DNA of 64,000 nt from Styela clava (GCF_964204865.1 NC_135255.1:14413135-14477134), one strand, 5' to 3'; numbered from the stretch's first letter, positions 48,301 to 60,179 are shown. Translations and numbers: made by a program. The notes: a model not told the origin generated them from the letters alone.

Positions 48301-51300
48301 GTCATTTACGAGAGTCAATATTATTTCTGTGCAAAGCGTAATTGGAGGATTTATGGGTTCTATTTTCTGGGTTCTTTTTTCTTTTAGAGAATTTACAGTT
48401 TCTTTCAGCAAAAATTGAAATCTCGAAGTGAAATTATATTTTACGCTACATTTCACACAATAGTGACTTTTCAGCTTAGCTCAAGCTTTATAGCTGACAT
48501 GAGCAAACTACGACGTGCGGGCCAAATCCGGCCCGTTGGGTAATTCAATCTGGCCCACCTGATGCCGCCCAAGCAAAAACCAATTTTGATGTTTCAGCTA
48601 AAAAATAGCTCAAGAAATTTGTTGAGATTGCCATTAAATTTGGTTTTGGCAAGACGCTTATTGTTATTTTTGTTTATTATGTATTACATATGTAATATTA
48701 TTGTTCGCCACTTTTTCTTTTGTAAAACTGTAAATATTGTTCATAAAACTTTTCAAGTCACACTTACATAACCCGCCAGTCAAAGTGGGCAAAATTTTTG
48801 GCCCCTGGTCCAGAAACTTTGCCCACCCCTGCTTTATATTAAAAGAGATTGAAAATATTGCAAACTTATAATTTTAGATTGACAACCAAAACATTTATAC
48901 ACATGGCTAACATAACATTTATTTTTGCTTTGATAATTGATAAAACAATTTACTATATTTTTGTTGGGAAGCTCAGAATTGTTGATTTCTCCCATTCTAA
49001 CAAGATAGTCTGCAAATTTCCAGGCTGCTGTCGTCTGCGCTTCTTTTTTGTTTGCCGCTTTTCCAACACCGACAAAATTGTACTTATCAACTCGAAGCTG
49101 TTGAAGAAAACAAAATTCACAATATGATATATATTCAAATTTAAGAATCAAACCATAAAATATACTAATCTAAATTAATATCGGGACTTATATTCAAGCT
49201 TAAATAGAGGAATTTTATAATTTAAAGTATTAGAAAATTATGAATCTCAAAAAATATTTTAATGGTTAGGCGACTAACAATTTTGATAGCTAGCTTCCAA
49301 GTCCGATTCCAATCAGTCCTCTTTCGACTTAAAGTATAGAAGTCGAGGCCTTGCTTCGCATAAATTTGTGTAACAAAAAAACTACAGCAAGGAAACTTAC
49401 ATCACATCTGAATGAGATATTTGGTCTTTCACCAATCTGTCTGATGTCATAAGTCGGCCTCAGTTTCCGAGCACCAAGCCATGCATACAAGAATGTCTTG
49501 ATTTCTGAATGCTTTTCCTGTAACAGATAAAATAATATTCAAAAAAATTTATATTTTGTTTCTGAAAAAGTAGATATCATTACCAATCAACAACACTTTG
49601 CATTGAATTGGAAAAAAAACGGTAACAAAACTGACAAAATCACGAATCATTTTCTGAACACATCTTGAAAGATATTTTAGGATCAAACTGGCCCTATTCT
49701 GAATTTTTCCACTTTTCATGTCGTCAACCTGAATGGAGCTTTGTTTTAGCCACCACAAATATGTAAGTAGCTAATAATTTTCTACTTGTATTTTTGCAAT
49801 GACTGAAATTTTCCATTTTGGTCCTTGCCAAACCAATTTGCTACACTTGGTGGTAGGATAAATTTAAACCAGGCATCTGTAACTTGCTTGCATTATGCCT
49901 AAATCACACCATGTAAAACGAAGAAATGTTTCCAAATGAAATAATCACTAGTAATTTAAATACAGATGAATGCATTTGTTCATAGGGATTTAGTATACCT
50001 TGTCGATTACTTCTCCGAACTCTTTCTTGACTTCTTTCACGTCTTTGTCCATTTTATTAATCATTGACGTTCCACTCTTCTTGTTTGCTGGGCTCCATAG
50101 TTCTCTGTTTGATCCTGAGGAACCTGATATAGGCAATATTTGAAACTTTCGGAACTTTTTTTATACGACCTATTAGAACTGCAATTTTTGGCAGTGTAAT
50201 CATTGTGATATGGTGTACAATTCTGAATATGGACATTTTGGCATGTTTCATATATTATCAATTAAATTACTCAAAATCATACATGTACACTTATGAATAA
50301 TCAAACATGGTCAAGAGACTTTACTTATTATATTAGTCACCTCTTGCATTCCTTGAGTTATTACTATAAATTCCTCTGGGTTGCGGTGTTTGTTGTTGTT
50401 GTTGCTGATTTCCAAATCTTCCTCCCCCACCGCCAATATTTCCCCCTCCTCTTCCCCAACTAAAAGCAAAAAAAATTGTATATAAGGTGTCAGTATTAGT
50501 ATCTTGCAAGAAAACTTAAAAAAAAAATGCTGAATATATGACTGTATCGTGCAATGAAAAAAAAATAGAATACTAGAATTGAATACAGACATTTGTACAT
50601 GAAGCAAGAGGCCTAGTAATAAACTTTCATTGTCCATTACCTTGCCAAAAAGTGTAATAATTTGTGCAGGCTATGCCAAAGTAGAAAACATAACTCACCG
50701 CTGTTCTCGTTGCTCCCCAAAGTTTCTCTAAGAACAAAAAGGAATAAAAATATTACAAATTTAATAAAAGAACAATGCTCAAATATATGAGAATGAAGCA
50801 CAAATAACTGATGGTCACTGCAATATAATGAAATGAAACAAACTGTACCGAATGTCTTATTAAGTTGTTCCCTGCATCATTAAAAAATCAGCATAATTTA
50901 GCGTGAAATATTGTGACCCACAAGACAAAAATGCTGACGAAAATATATCAGTAGCCTTCCATCTGGAATTTATAACAAAAATGTGAAATCAAATGATCCA
51001 CTAGTCGTAATCGCTAAAAAAATCTACCATATTTCACGAACCCCAAAGCACCAGGTTATAAGACGCATCGTCAATAAATTGCTGGAATTAGTTTTTTTTC
51101 TATACTCCATGTACACAAGGCAGACCATGCTATTATAAAACTCAACTGGTATGTTATGTTTTGAGTGTCAACAAAAAGCTTCACCTAAATTTGCTCTCCA
51201 TTTTTTTAATTGTTTGTATTGCTAAATTATTGCGTGTGACTTGCGCAACTGTAGGGGCCCTGTATATATCTCCCTAATATATCGCAAGTGAATTGTGCAA

Positions 51301-54300
51301 CTGCAAAGGCTCTCGTTATAAGAATGAAAGTTTGCTGAGAAGCATGTGATCAGTCCAATTGTTGATCTGTGATGGACTACAAAAGGCAACTGTCTATGAA
51401 AAACTTTTCATTAGTGTTCTTTCCTATGCAACCCAATTAAGGCAAAGAAATTTCTTCTCTTTTTGCATCATGTACTCATTTTAGCTTGATATCCTTTCAT
51501 TCGTAGGAGATTTTAAGTTGTATTGAGAAATATTATCAAACGGATTGCGGTATGTTAACAAAATATCCAAAGGGTGTGGAACTTGAGAAAAAATGCAAAA
51601 CTACTGCATTAGGTGAGCTGGCTTATAAGGCGTACAATCGATTATTGAGAGAGAACGTGCGCCAAATGATCCGTATGTGTATCCAGTGTGCATTATTTCA
51701 TAAACATACCTGTTGTTGCCAGTTATCCTGCCTTGGTGGACCATCATATCCATCCTGAGAATGCCACGCTCTCGGAAACGGTGGAATATCTGGTCCATCT
51801 CGAGGACCTTGATTGTTACCACCATAACTTTGGTTTCCACCCCCTCCTCCCATTGGGCTGCGTTGGGTCAACAGGGGTCTAACTGGGCCCCCTCTCTGCC
51901 CACCTTGCATGTTGTTATTCATCCCAACATTACCTGAAGATATTAATTATTATGATTATTCACAAGTATATGATATCTATTCTTAGAAATTAAAATTTTG
52001 TAATAAGAAAAATCGTCATTTAAATACTTTGCACATTGTTGAATTAGCTAATATTTGCTGTTTTCATTTGTTTTAAATCTCCTTAAAAAATTATAGAATA
52101 AGTAGAATAAAAGACTATTTTTTTCAGAAAAAAGTTAGCATATAATTATGAATTATGATACATACAAAAATTACAATTTATACCAAATACAAGGATGATA
52201 CAGTGAAATATTCATATATGAAGATTTCTCTGTATTTACAGAACACTTCAGAATCGTGTGCAAGGGAACAAAAGCTTATTTTTATGGTCTATTTAAAACG
52301 AGAATATGCATAGTAATCATGCACAGAAGAGTCCAGAAGTCTTTGATACAATTATTACAGTAGTTTACCATTTGCATTATTAGGGCTTTGTCCATATCCT
52401 CTATTATAATTTCCTTGATTGTTGCCTTGATTGTAATTACCACTGTATGTTTGTTGGTTTCCTTGGTTTCCACCAGCCTGGTAACCAGTTGATTGGTTTT
52501 TGTATCCTTGGTTTGCATTGTAACCTCCTTGACTGGGACTTGAATATGATGCTTGCTGTAAAGAAAGAGACAAAAAAATGCGTTAAATAAGAATTCCAAA
52601 GTAACTTTAAATGAAAGCTACCTAGTCCTATAAGAATTTTATAAACACAACACGTTTGACAGGTCTATGTTATATGAAAAAATAGCCCAAATGGCATTCG
52701 GCAAATTATAATAGTGTGTCGCTAGTAAATATGCTCATTTACGTTTGAGTGAGTGCATGTCTCCCTATCTCAAGCAAATAGTCCCAGAAAAAAAGAAAAA
52801 ATCGTATTGCCAGTTGAGTGAAACAAGCAAGTAAGAGCTATAACATTAAAAAAAATGTGAGAAATTTTATATTAATTTTGCCACATGTCTTTCCTCAAAG
52901 GGAAAAATTCAGTGAAATTTCAAATCAATTACATACAAGAAAATGATGCTATTACTAAAAATTGAACAGTTTATCAATCAAACTACAATTTATAACAAAC
53001 TCAAAAGTGAAAGTGAAATTGAGCATACATTATACTTTCGTTGTAAAATAGACAAAATTTTGAACATTTGAAATTGAAATAAACTGCAAAACAGAACAAA
53101 TACTTTTGAATAAGTACGAAGTAGTACGGTGTACAGGTAAGCAATCTGTCACAGTAGACTAACGGTACCGCAGTCCTCACGACTCCGCCTGTCCATCAGA
53201 TAGCAAAAGGTGACGCTGCTACAAGGCATGAAATTTTCAATTTTGAGGACATCATTGGCCATTGCACAAAAAAAAAAAATAATCCCATAGATTTTTCATA
53301 ATAAAAGAAGAAAAGAAATACGAACAACAAGAAAAGCATAATAACAAAACGATCACATCCAATAAATAGAATTCTACAATATAAAGCTAGTTTAAATTGA
53401 ATAAATTGGGCCATTATTAACATACCTGATTATTTCCGTAACCTTGGGCTTGCTGGGTTCCATATCCTTGTTGTTGAGTAGAACTGCCATAACCTTGGCT
53501 AGGACTACTAGTGCCATATCCAGCCTGTGTCGTGTTTCCGGCTGGTGATTTATAAGCTTGATTGGCAGTGTAGCCCTGAGTCGATCCATACTGTGTGTCA
53601 GTCTGATTAGGAAAATGTATTAAAAGTTATAGAATGGGATTTACAAATTTATCTCGAGGAGAAGAAAGTTAATGAGATGGCATAATCATATGGCGAACCA
53701 TGACCTTTCATCAGATTACCAGTCTATGTCGGGTATGGGATTAGGTAGTCAGTCGTTCCTTTCAGATGCATGGACTTGATGATGGAGGCCCAAAGCGTTC
53801 CAGCAATTACGTGATCAACACTACGATGGCGAGGAGTCCAGCAATCCCAGTGAATATAATTATCCGCATGGGAGTCGAATAAGGATAATCAGAAGTGCGG
53901 TGGTGAGTGTATTCCTAACGCTCAGCAGTGCTCGCACGATGCGCAACACCGCCGGTTAAGGATTATAATTTTTTTTCAAAATTCCAGTCAGATGCCTTGT
54001 ATTAAGCATAGACTTGATTGATACGTTTACGGTCCATACATAGTGGAAACCGATTAGGTTTTCATGAAATATCATCACCAGGTCTAGTTTTACATCTTAT
54101 ACAATACAACACAAATCTTCAATTGGTTCAACATATACAATGACAGAATAATATCTATGAACTGCGTTGTATTGTCTTTCTCATAATTGGGCAATTTTGA
54201 AGTTAATGATCTATTTGTTTTACTTTCGTTCAGTTTCATAAATTAAAGTTTTCAATATTAAAACTTCGGGAGATAAGATATGAGATAAGGGGGAAAAAGA

Positions 54301-57300
54301 AAATGTCTTTTAGTTGGAGTCTTTAATCATCTTCAAGCGGTAAACACTCGAAATTGTGTTGCGTTCACCCCAACAAAAACAACAATTTAGCGAATCAATC
54401 CATACGTATATTTTGCGTCCAATAACAAAAAAAATACCGAATATTTCATTGGACTTCTGTAAACTAGTCCAGCTGGTTTTTGTTGTTGATTGGTCAGAGA
54501 AGATGTTTGTTGACTTGCTATGCCTGGTTGTTGTTGTTGCTGTTGTTGTTGTTGATAAACACCCCAACCTGTTTTTGCAGTGTCAGTCTAAACAAAAAAA
54601 CAATACATAAATATAGAAAACATCGAGTAAAATTGTCATCAAAATTTGGAAACTTTGGAATCCTAGTTTTTTTTTAAAACTCCTAATATTTATTACTTCT
54701 ATTATTCATTACATAGTAAACTACGACGAAAAAAACTTTGAATTCTCAAACATATTTATTAGGTGAATTAAAATTATTTCGAATTATTGAAAAAAAAAAA
54801 CTGATTTACGTCAAATGTCACTACAATAATAATTCCTGTATAAGGTTATCGCTAATGAAATAAAATAACATACCCTGGTAGCAATTGCTGAAGGAGACTG
54901 ACGTTGGTTGTATGCCCCCCAACCAGTAGACTGCTGCTGAGTGTCAGTTTTAGCTAAATTAAGAGAAAAATGTTGAATTCTCATTCCAATTTTAGTATCG
55001 TTCAGTTAACACAACATTAAATGCACTAACTACTACACAAAGTGCAAACACAAATCAACATAACCAATTGATGGCATCTAACAATCCTTATAAGGAGAAA
55101 GGCAGAAACCCGAGCTTGAAATTCAATTTGGAAACATATAATTTGTTAGAACTTGATCATTTTAAAATCATTGGCATAGCTCAACTCTGCTCCATGATAA
55201 AAATGATTGATCCAAGTAAAAGTGTGTAAATTTCAAAGATGCGTATAGTATATGCCTTCAATGTATTTATGTCTATTATATATAAATAGCATAAGCATCT
55301 ATCAAATTACTAAATCAATTTATAAAATTAAAACATTTTTTTACGTTTAGCGGCAAGAGCTTGAGGAGTTTTGAATAGTCCTTGTTGTTGCTGCTGTTGT
55401 TGTTGTTGTTGATTAGTTGATCCTGGGAATATTTATTAAAATGCCAGAATTAAGAACACAGCAGAAATCAATGCTACAAATATGATTGGAACAACAGTTT
55501 TTGTAAATTGTCTTTTCAATTAAAAGGAATGATCGATCAAACTAAAACAGCAAAGCTATGAATTTTTTTTTCTTTCTATACAGTTGATTCATACAAAACA
55601 TAATTTACCTGCTGTATTTCCCACATATTGCTGGTAAGCTGAAATTTGCTGTTGGTATTGTTGAATGTACTGAATATAAATAAATCAATAAACATTAATT
55701 TTGCACATATCTTTTACACTTAGGTGCAAACTCATAACATTGTATCTCCATAATTACATTCATGATCAGTCAGTGGCCATGCTTATTAGAAAATAGTAAG
55801 AATATAGGAATACAGTAGTCTTCAATAAATTTAAAAAAAAAAATTAAAAAAATTTGATTTTTTTTTTCAGAAAACTGGAATGTCCAATGAAATGAACGTA
55901 TAAAACTATCAAGTCAATAAATTATGGCCACTATTAATTCTGAAATTATATTAAATTAAAAAAGGGAAAAATACATTGAGTATAAAATTGTATTTTCATA
56001 GCAGAAAGTTTACACAACCATTTTTCTAAAGTACCTGTCCATATTGTTGCTGACTTGCTGTTTGTGACGATGTTACGGCTTGCTGCTGCTGCTGTTGTTG
56101 TTGTTGTGCAGGAGCTGCAGCCGTACCACTTGATGCATTGGGACTACTATACCAAGATTGCTGTGAAAATTTGTCAAAACACTTGTTCATAGATAGTTTT
56201 GAATTAGGCTCAGTCACAGTAGAAATACAAAATAGACTGAATGGAAATCCCTTTCTAATAGCATCCTCTACGCACAAGCCCACCAAATAATTCAAAATTT
56301 TTCAGATACAGTAAATATGTTTATGTTATTGAGTAATGCGCATATTGCACCAAATTAATAGATAATAAACTATATATTCTATTGCTTATAATAAATAAAC
56401 CTTGCAAACCTTGGTTACCTGGAAAGCCTGCAAAGCTGCATTAGTGGCAGTTGAAGCACTATAACCAGAAGTTGCATCAGTTCCATAATTGTAACCGTAA
56501 CCCCCAAAGTTATAAGTACTTTGAGCTGTCGTTGTAGTAGCAGCAGCAGTGGAGCCATATCTGAAATTATTAAAAATTGATTCAAGCAATAAATGGATTC
56601 ATTTTACCCAGGTTATCGAACAAATTCTTTACTATAAAAAGTGTGGCCTTTTCATAAAGCATTAATGTGAACAAGATATAAGACCCATATATCTTACCCC
56701 TGGCCAAGATCAGGAATGTCTACAATATAACGAATATTAAAATGCATATAGAGATATTGGCGCTCCCAAAGTATGTGCACTAAGATGGCGCACAGCCTGA
56801 ACCCTAACCTGATACACATACTATAGTAAATTCTTGATTTCAATAATAATTCAAGATTATTTTCTTCAGAAATTTGTCATTTAACATCTCATGGTCAGAT
56901 ATAAAAGAGACTTCTTAATATAACTTCTAGTAATGTAAAAAATAGAAAATACCCCAACTGTTATATGTATGTCCATAAACAGAAACAAATAAAGGACAAG
57001 AACCAATTTGGAATATATTCAATATTTCATGCTTGAAATATTACTTCACAATGCATTCAGAATAGTAATTTATTCAATTATGGCTATCCATAGTAATCAG
57101 GTACATTTTAATTTTACTGGACTACGTAAAAAACATAGGACATCAACTAACGAATCACTCTATCATGTCAGTATGGGAAGGTGTAAGAGTCTGCACCTGA
57201 TTAAGACTAAATAGTAAAAAAAAAGTCATCTTCCAAATTTTTATATTTTTGACAAAACAATTTTCTTTGAAATCTCACCCAGCATATGAGCTCACACTTG

Positions 57301-58105
57301 AAGCTGTTGTAGAAGCAGTCGTTGCGGATCCTGATGTTCCATATCCTGAAGCAGCTTGTTGACCATAATGTCCATATCCAGATGTTGCTGGCGTTTGAGT
57401 GCTGTAAGATGATGGTTGCGCAGCAGCATATTGACTATAAAATAGCAAGATAAAAAAACGATAAAGTGTTGAAGTTGCACATATTTAAATTGAGGACCAT
57501 AGTTTGAGGTTCCATTTTAGAATGTATCAAATCTTTTAGTATTCGTACGACATTATGAAAAAATAATTTTGCCATTTGTGAATTGTGTGTTCCACACATC
57601 AGTATTTATAGTTTGTATTAGTGATATTTATATCTCCGCAACAATCTTTCATTGTTCTAGAATTTGAACAAATATAAATTAATATGAACTAATTTAATAA
57701 AAATGACAAATTTAATTATTATGCTAAATCAGTAAATGCTGATTTTATTGCAAAGATAAAATAAATTTTCAGGATTTCAATCAATCATATTTATTTTAAA
57801 TTAAAACATTCTTTTTATTATCAGTAGTATACATAGGCTAGGCTGCGTATTTTGTTTCACCTAATATAAATTGGTCAGAAATTCCTATTCCGTATATGTA
57901 TGTGATGTGAGTGAATTCGCGCGTAAGAAATTCAGAAAACACACACTACATCACTACGGGCACATAGTCGCACGTGACCTGGTGTCATTCAATAGAATAT
58001 TAAAAATTATTTTAACTACGTCGTATTCTTATTTTACAACTACATAAATAAATAACAAACTTACCCATAGGAGGTCCCATATGCAGCGGCATAATTGTAC
58101 GACAT
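39355..58105 (-). CDS. DZF-domain RNA-binding protein with N-terminal prion-like region and DHX9-type dsRBD (ZFR/ILF3 family)
   Basis: Thirty-three exons, all with GT-AG borders and matching phases, give 1432 residues. Exons: 58105-58065, 57434-57279, 56560-56419, 56160-56035, 55669-55609, 55422-55345, 54953-54874, 54587-54438, 53602-53426, 52555-52369, 51933-51710, 50727-50699, 50459-50341, 50123-49999, 49517-49401, 49097-48954, 48184-48058, 47287-47244, 46935-46788, 46429-46255, 45664-45523, 45198-45030, 44361-44139, 43603-43416, 43342-43242, 42722-42593, 42130-42051, 41516-41421, 40846-40735, 40458-40316, 40125-40035, 39951-39820, 39596-39355. Residues 1-565 are Q/G/Y/S/N-rich (FET-like, poly-Q runs). 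About 570-650 is a dsRBD (KTFLYAWLGARKLRPTYDIR, NKKEAQTTAAWKFADYLVR) closest to DHX9 dsRBD1. About 710-864 is Pro/Met/Gly-rich, like the ZFR linker. About 865-1283 is a DZF domain (DDRHMMTKHAEIYP, IGPLAKGLLI, QSCVILTRILRDL, GVADPCEK) with two K/E-rich loop expansions. The C-terminus is acidic with ARKRRFE, NLS-like. DZF proteins dimerise and act in RNA processing. Confidence 0.85.
44438..44719. repeat. Minisatellite, about six units of 48-54 bp
   Basis: Units follow CACTCA.TCAGAAGTAAA..GA..CATCTCTGAGCAAAGTTACAGG with indels, starting near 44440, 44487, 44536, 44586, 44634 and 44684. The array lies in the intron between exons 22 and 23 of the DZF gene, next to the K/E-rich exon. Confidence 0.75.
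45880..46082. mobile_element. MITE family 1, truncated copy
   Basis: It contains GGTTAGGCCATAATTTC on the left and CTACGTTCCGGTGTCCGCCT on the right, matching the ends and interior of the 6818-7054 element. The centre (CCTTATTTTAGTTCTATTA) is inverted relative to that copy. The left terminus is lost. It lies in the intron between exons 20 and 21 of the DZF gene. Confidence 0.6.
47606..47966. mobile_element. hAT-type MITE with perfect target duplication
   Basis: The 361-bp element starts CGGGGTGGTGCAAGG and ends TTTGGACCACCCTG, with subterminal GTGGGCCAC / GTGGCCCGCGG motifs typical of hAT ends. TTCTAACA flanks both sides (47598-47605 and 47967-47974), a perfect 8-bp duplication. It lies in the intron between exons 17 and 18 of the DZF gene. 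Confidence 0.8.
48494..48831. mobile_element. hAT-type MITE
   Basis: The left end has GAGCAAACTACGACGTGCGG followed by GCCAAATCCGGCCCG, and the right end CAGAAACTTTGCCCACCCCTG, the common hAT terminus CAGGGGTGGGCAAACT. Flanks CTTTATAG and CTTTATAT match at 7 of 8 bases. It lies between exons 16 and 17 of the DZF gene. Confidence 0.75.
53690..53960 (-). mobile_element. SINE-like repeat with tRNA-like head
   Basis: Read on the minus strand, GGCGGTGTTGCGCATCGTGC is followed by CACTCACCACCGC and then TTATTCGACTCCCATGCGG, which resembles a Pol III B box (GGTTCGANTCC) at the expected distance. A body of about 150 bp follows. GC content is clearly above that of the surrounding intron. This assignment is by structure only; no second copy is present in the window. 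Confidence 0.4.
56759..56826. mobile_element. MITE family 1, internally deleted copy
   Basis: GGCGCTCCCAAAGTATGTGC, with ACTAAGATGGCG just after, is joined almost directly to CCCTAACCTGATACACATAC. Both ends of the family-1 MITE are thus present with the middle deleted. It lies between exons 2 and 3 of the DZF gene. Confidence 0.6.
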
Positions 58106-58751
58106 GGCGACTGATATAGCCCAATGAAACGAAGAGCCGAATCCACTCTTCGCTGAAAAAGCTGATCCAACCCGCGGAAAAAGGACGACAAGCTCGGCGC
58201 GGGGCAAGCGGCTCAAACGGAAACGCGTTGCTTAGCCTGGATAGGTGCGTGAGAACTGTTTTATGTGTTTTAAAATGCTGGAACTAATTTACTTTATGAA
58301 AAAAAATATTCAAATTGTTAACGACTAAATTTTAATCTTGTAAGTTTAAAATAGAGCAGTTTATCAATGAAAAATACATATTTATCATGACGTCATAAAT
58401 TTTGGAAAAATGGGAAAGACGCATGCGGCGCAATGGAGCAACAGAAATTTGTTTGATTCGACGTAAATCTTACGCACATGCTCAATCAAGCGTGCGTAAC
58501 GTAGGACGTGTCGCAGCGCATTTTTAGGATTTCAAGAATTTGCCGAGCGTGTTAGTTAACCGATATGTCTACTGGAAAAAATAAATCACTTCTATTTTTG
58601 CAATATCACATATATATATACATATATATTATGCTTACTCAGAGCAAATTTGAAGTTTTTCCAATAACACCATTTCAATTCTAATTTCTATTCTCGTAAA
58701 TTACAGAATTGGCATTAATTATCAAATATAGTAAAATATCGATACTGTGAT
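58106..58751. promoter_or_regulatory. Divergent promoter region between the DZF gene and ataxin-10
   Basis: The 646 bp between the two opposed start codons must hold both promoters. The half next to the DZF gene (about 58140-58250) is GC-rich for this window, with CpGs (CGGCGCGGGG, ACGCGTTGC). The ataxin-10 half is AT-rich and includes an alternating TATATA run at about 58609-58630. A 3'-splice-like TAAATTACAG ends at 58706, 46 bp before the ataxin-10 ATG. Confidence 0.5.
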
Positions 58752-60056
58752 ATGAATTATGCAGAGCTACAAAACAAGTTCAAAAATGAAGAATTCAGGA
58801 ATTGTGATCATACTCAGTTATACAAAGAACTGCTCAATGAATTAATTGTTGTTGATCAATCCAAAGAAGAAGACCAATTGATTTTGTTGGATATTCTCAG
58901 AATTTTGCGTAACAGCTGCATTGAATGCCAGCAAAATCAGAATATTGTTATGAAGATGAATATGCCTGAAACTGTATCAAAAATGGTATACAATCTCAAT
59001 CAAAATGATAAATATATTGATAAACTTTATACTTGTGCTTTTCAATTTTTTGGAAATTTTGTAGCTGGAAATTTAGAGACACAAAAGTATTTCTGGAATA
59101 TTGTATTTCCTGACTTTTTCATCAAATTTTTGTGTGAGAATCAAGAAAGAGAAAATTGTACTGAAATTTGTATTATGATTTTGTATAACTGTCTTTTGAA
59201 GAACAAAATTCATCAGGATGATTTATTTTCAAACCCAGAAGGAGAGAGGATTGTTTTAGCCATCTGTAATATGGTATCTCAAACTGAATTATGCAGTTGG
59301 GTTTATTTGTGTGTCACGAACATTTTCTTCAATCACCCAATGTTTTTGCCTCTGTTATTTTCAAAATCATCTGACAAAATTCAACTCATCGTTCTACAAC
59401 TTTACTGTGATTCAAGAGAGGAAGAAAACGATGCAAATATTACTGACTCTAACAGATCTAATATCATGGTGCTCTCTGAACAATTTCTGATAATGTATGA
59501 AGTTTTGTGTGAGGGACATTCCTCAAGTAACATTGAATTTTCAGCTGTATTACTTGATACACTATGTTGGGTTACAGCTATATCTGGATCTTGGAATGAT
59601 GAGATTGATGCTTCAAAGCTAATACATTCACTTATTGACCTATTAAAAGGTTTAAATTTAGTTGATAAAAATGGCAAATCTAATATTACTGATATGCCAG
59701 CTACCAAACGTAGCGGTTTAATTCAAATTTGCGATCACGCTATGCCTTTTAAACGAAGTTTAGTTAGATTGTTGGGAAATTTATGTTATCGAAACTCCAA
59801 ACTTCAGGATGATATTCGAGAATTAGGTGGAATTCAATTGATTCTTGAATGCTGTAATATTGATGATAACAACCCTTTTATGCAACAGTGGGCATTATTT
59901 GCGATTCGTAACCTTTGTGAAAATAATGCCGCAAATCAGACAGAAATTGGAAAACTTGAAAAATTAGGTATGGCAGACAGTCCTGTCTTGAGAGATATGG
60001 GTATTGCTGCTGTGCAAGATAAGGATGGAAACTTACGCTTGGAACAACAAAAGTGA
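58752..60056 (+). CDS. ATXN10: Ataxin-10
   Basis: A single exon of 434 codons (human ataxin-10 has 475). Ataxin-10 is a cytoplasmic armadillo-like helical-repeat protein implicated in neuronal survival, cytokinesis and cilia. The C-terminal Ataxin-10 domain is clear: KRSLVRLLGNLCYRN, LGGIQLILECCNIDDNNPFM and QQWALFAIRNLCENN, at about residues 335-395, close to the human order. The N-terminal two thirds is helical and leucine-rich, with repeats such as LRILRNSCIECQQNQ. The ATG is the first in the frame and follows an AT-rich leader. AATAAA lies at 60174, 118 bp past the stop, and COG1 begins 354 bp downstream on the same strand. Human ATXN10 has many introns, so the intronless form is a point of interest. 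Confidence 0.92.
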   Translation: MNYAELQNKFKNEEFRNCDHTQLYKELLNELIVVDQSKEEDQLILLDILRILRNSCIECQQNQNIVMKMNMPETVSKMVYNLNQNDKYIDKLYTCAFQFFGNFVAGNLETQKYFWNIVFPDFFIKFLCENQERENCTEICIMILYNCLLKNKIHQDDLFSNPEGERIVLAICNMVSQTELCSWVYLCVTNIFFNHPMFLPLLFSKSSDKIQLIVLQLYCDSREEENDANITDSNRSNIMVLSEQFLIMYEVLCEGHSSSNIEFSAVLLDTLCWVTAISGSWNDEIDASKLIHSLIDLLKGLNLVDKNGKSNITDMPATKRSGLIQICDHAMPFKRSLVRLLGNLCYRNSKLQDDIRELGGIQLILECCNIDDNNPFMQQWALFAIRNLCENNAANQTEIGKLEKLGMADSPVLRDMGIAAVQDKDGNLRLEQQK

Positions 60057-60173
60057 ATTCATTTTTCTGTAACACGCTGACGAATAATGAACGCCATTTA
60101 AATTTGAGCACAGGTGGAAATTGAAAAAAAAAATAGTTTTTGAGGATTTTCCATATGGGAATTCTCCACTGAC

Positions 60174-60179
60174 AATAAA
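60174..60179 (+). terminator. Poly(A) signal of ataxin-10
   Basis: AATAAA 118 bp after the ATXN10 stop, followed by T-rich sequence. It lies about 230 bp before the COG1 start codon. Confidence 0.5.

Noticed and set aside
50990-51660. Possible MITE with TTATAAGACGCATCG and TTATAAGGCGTACAATCG motifs
   Set aside because: The two motifs are in direct, not inverted, orientation and no boundary or target duplication could be defined.
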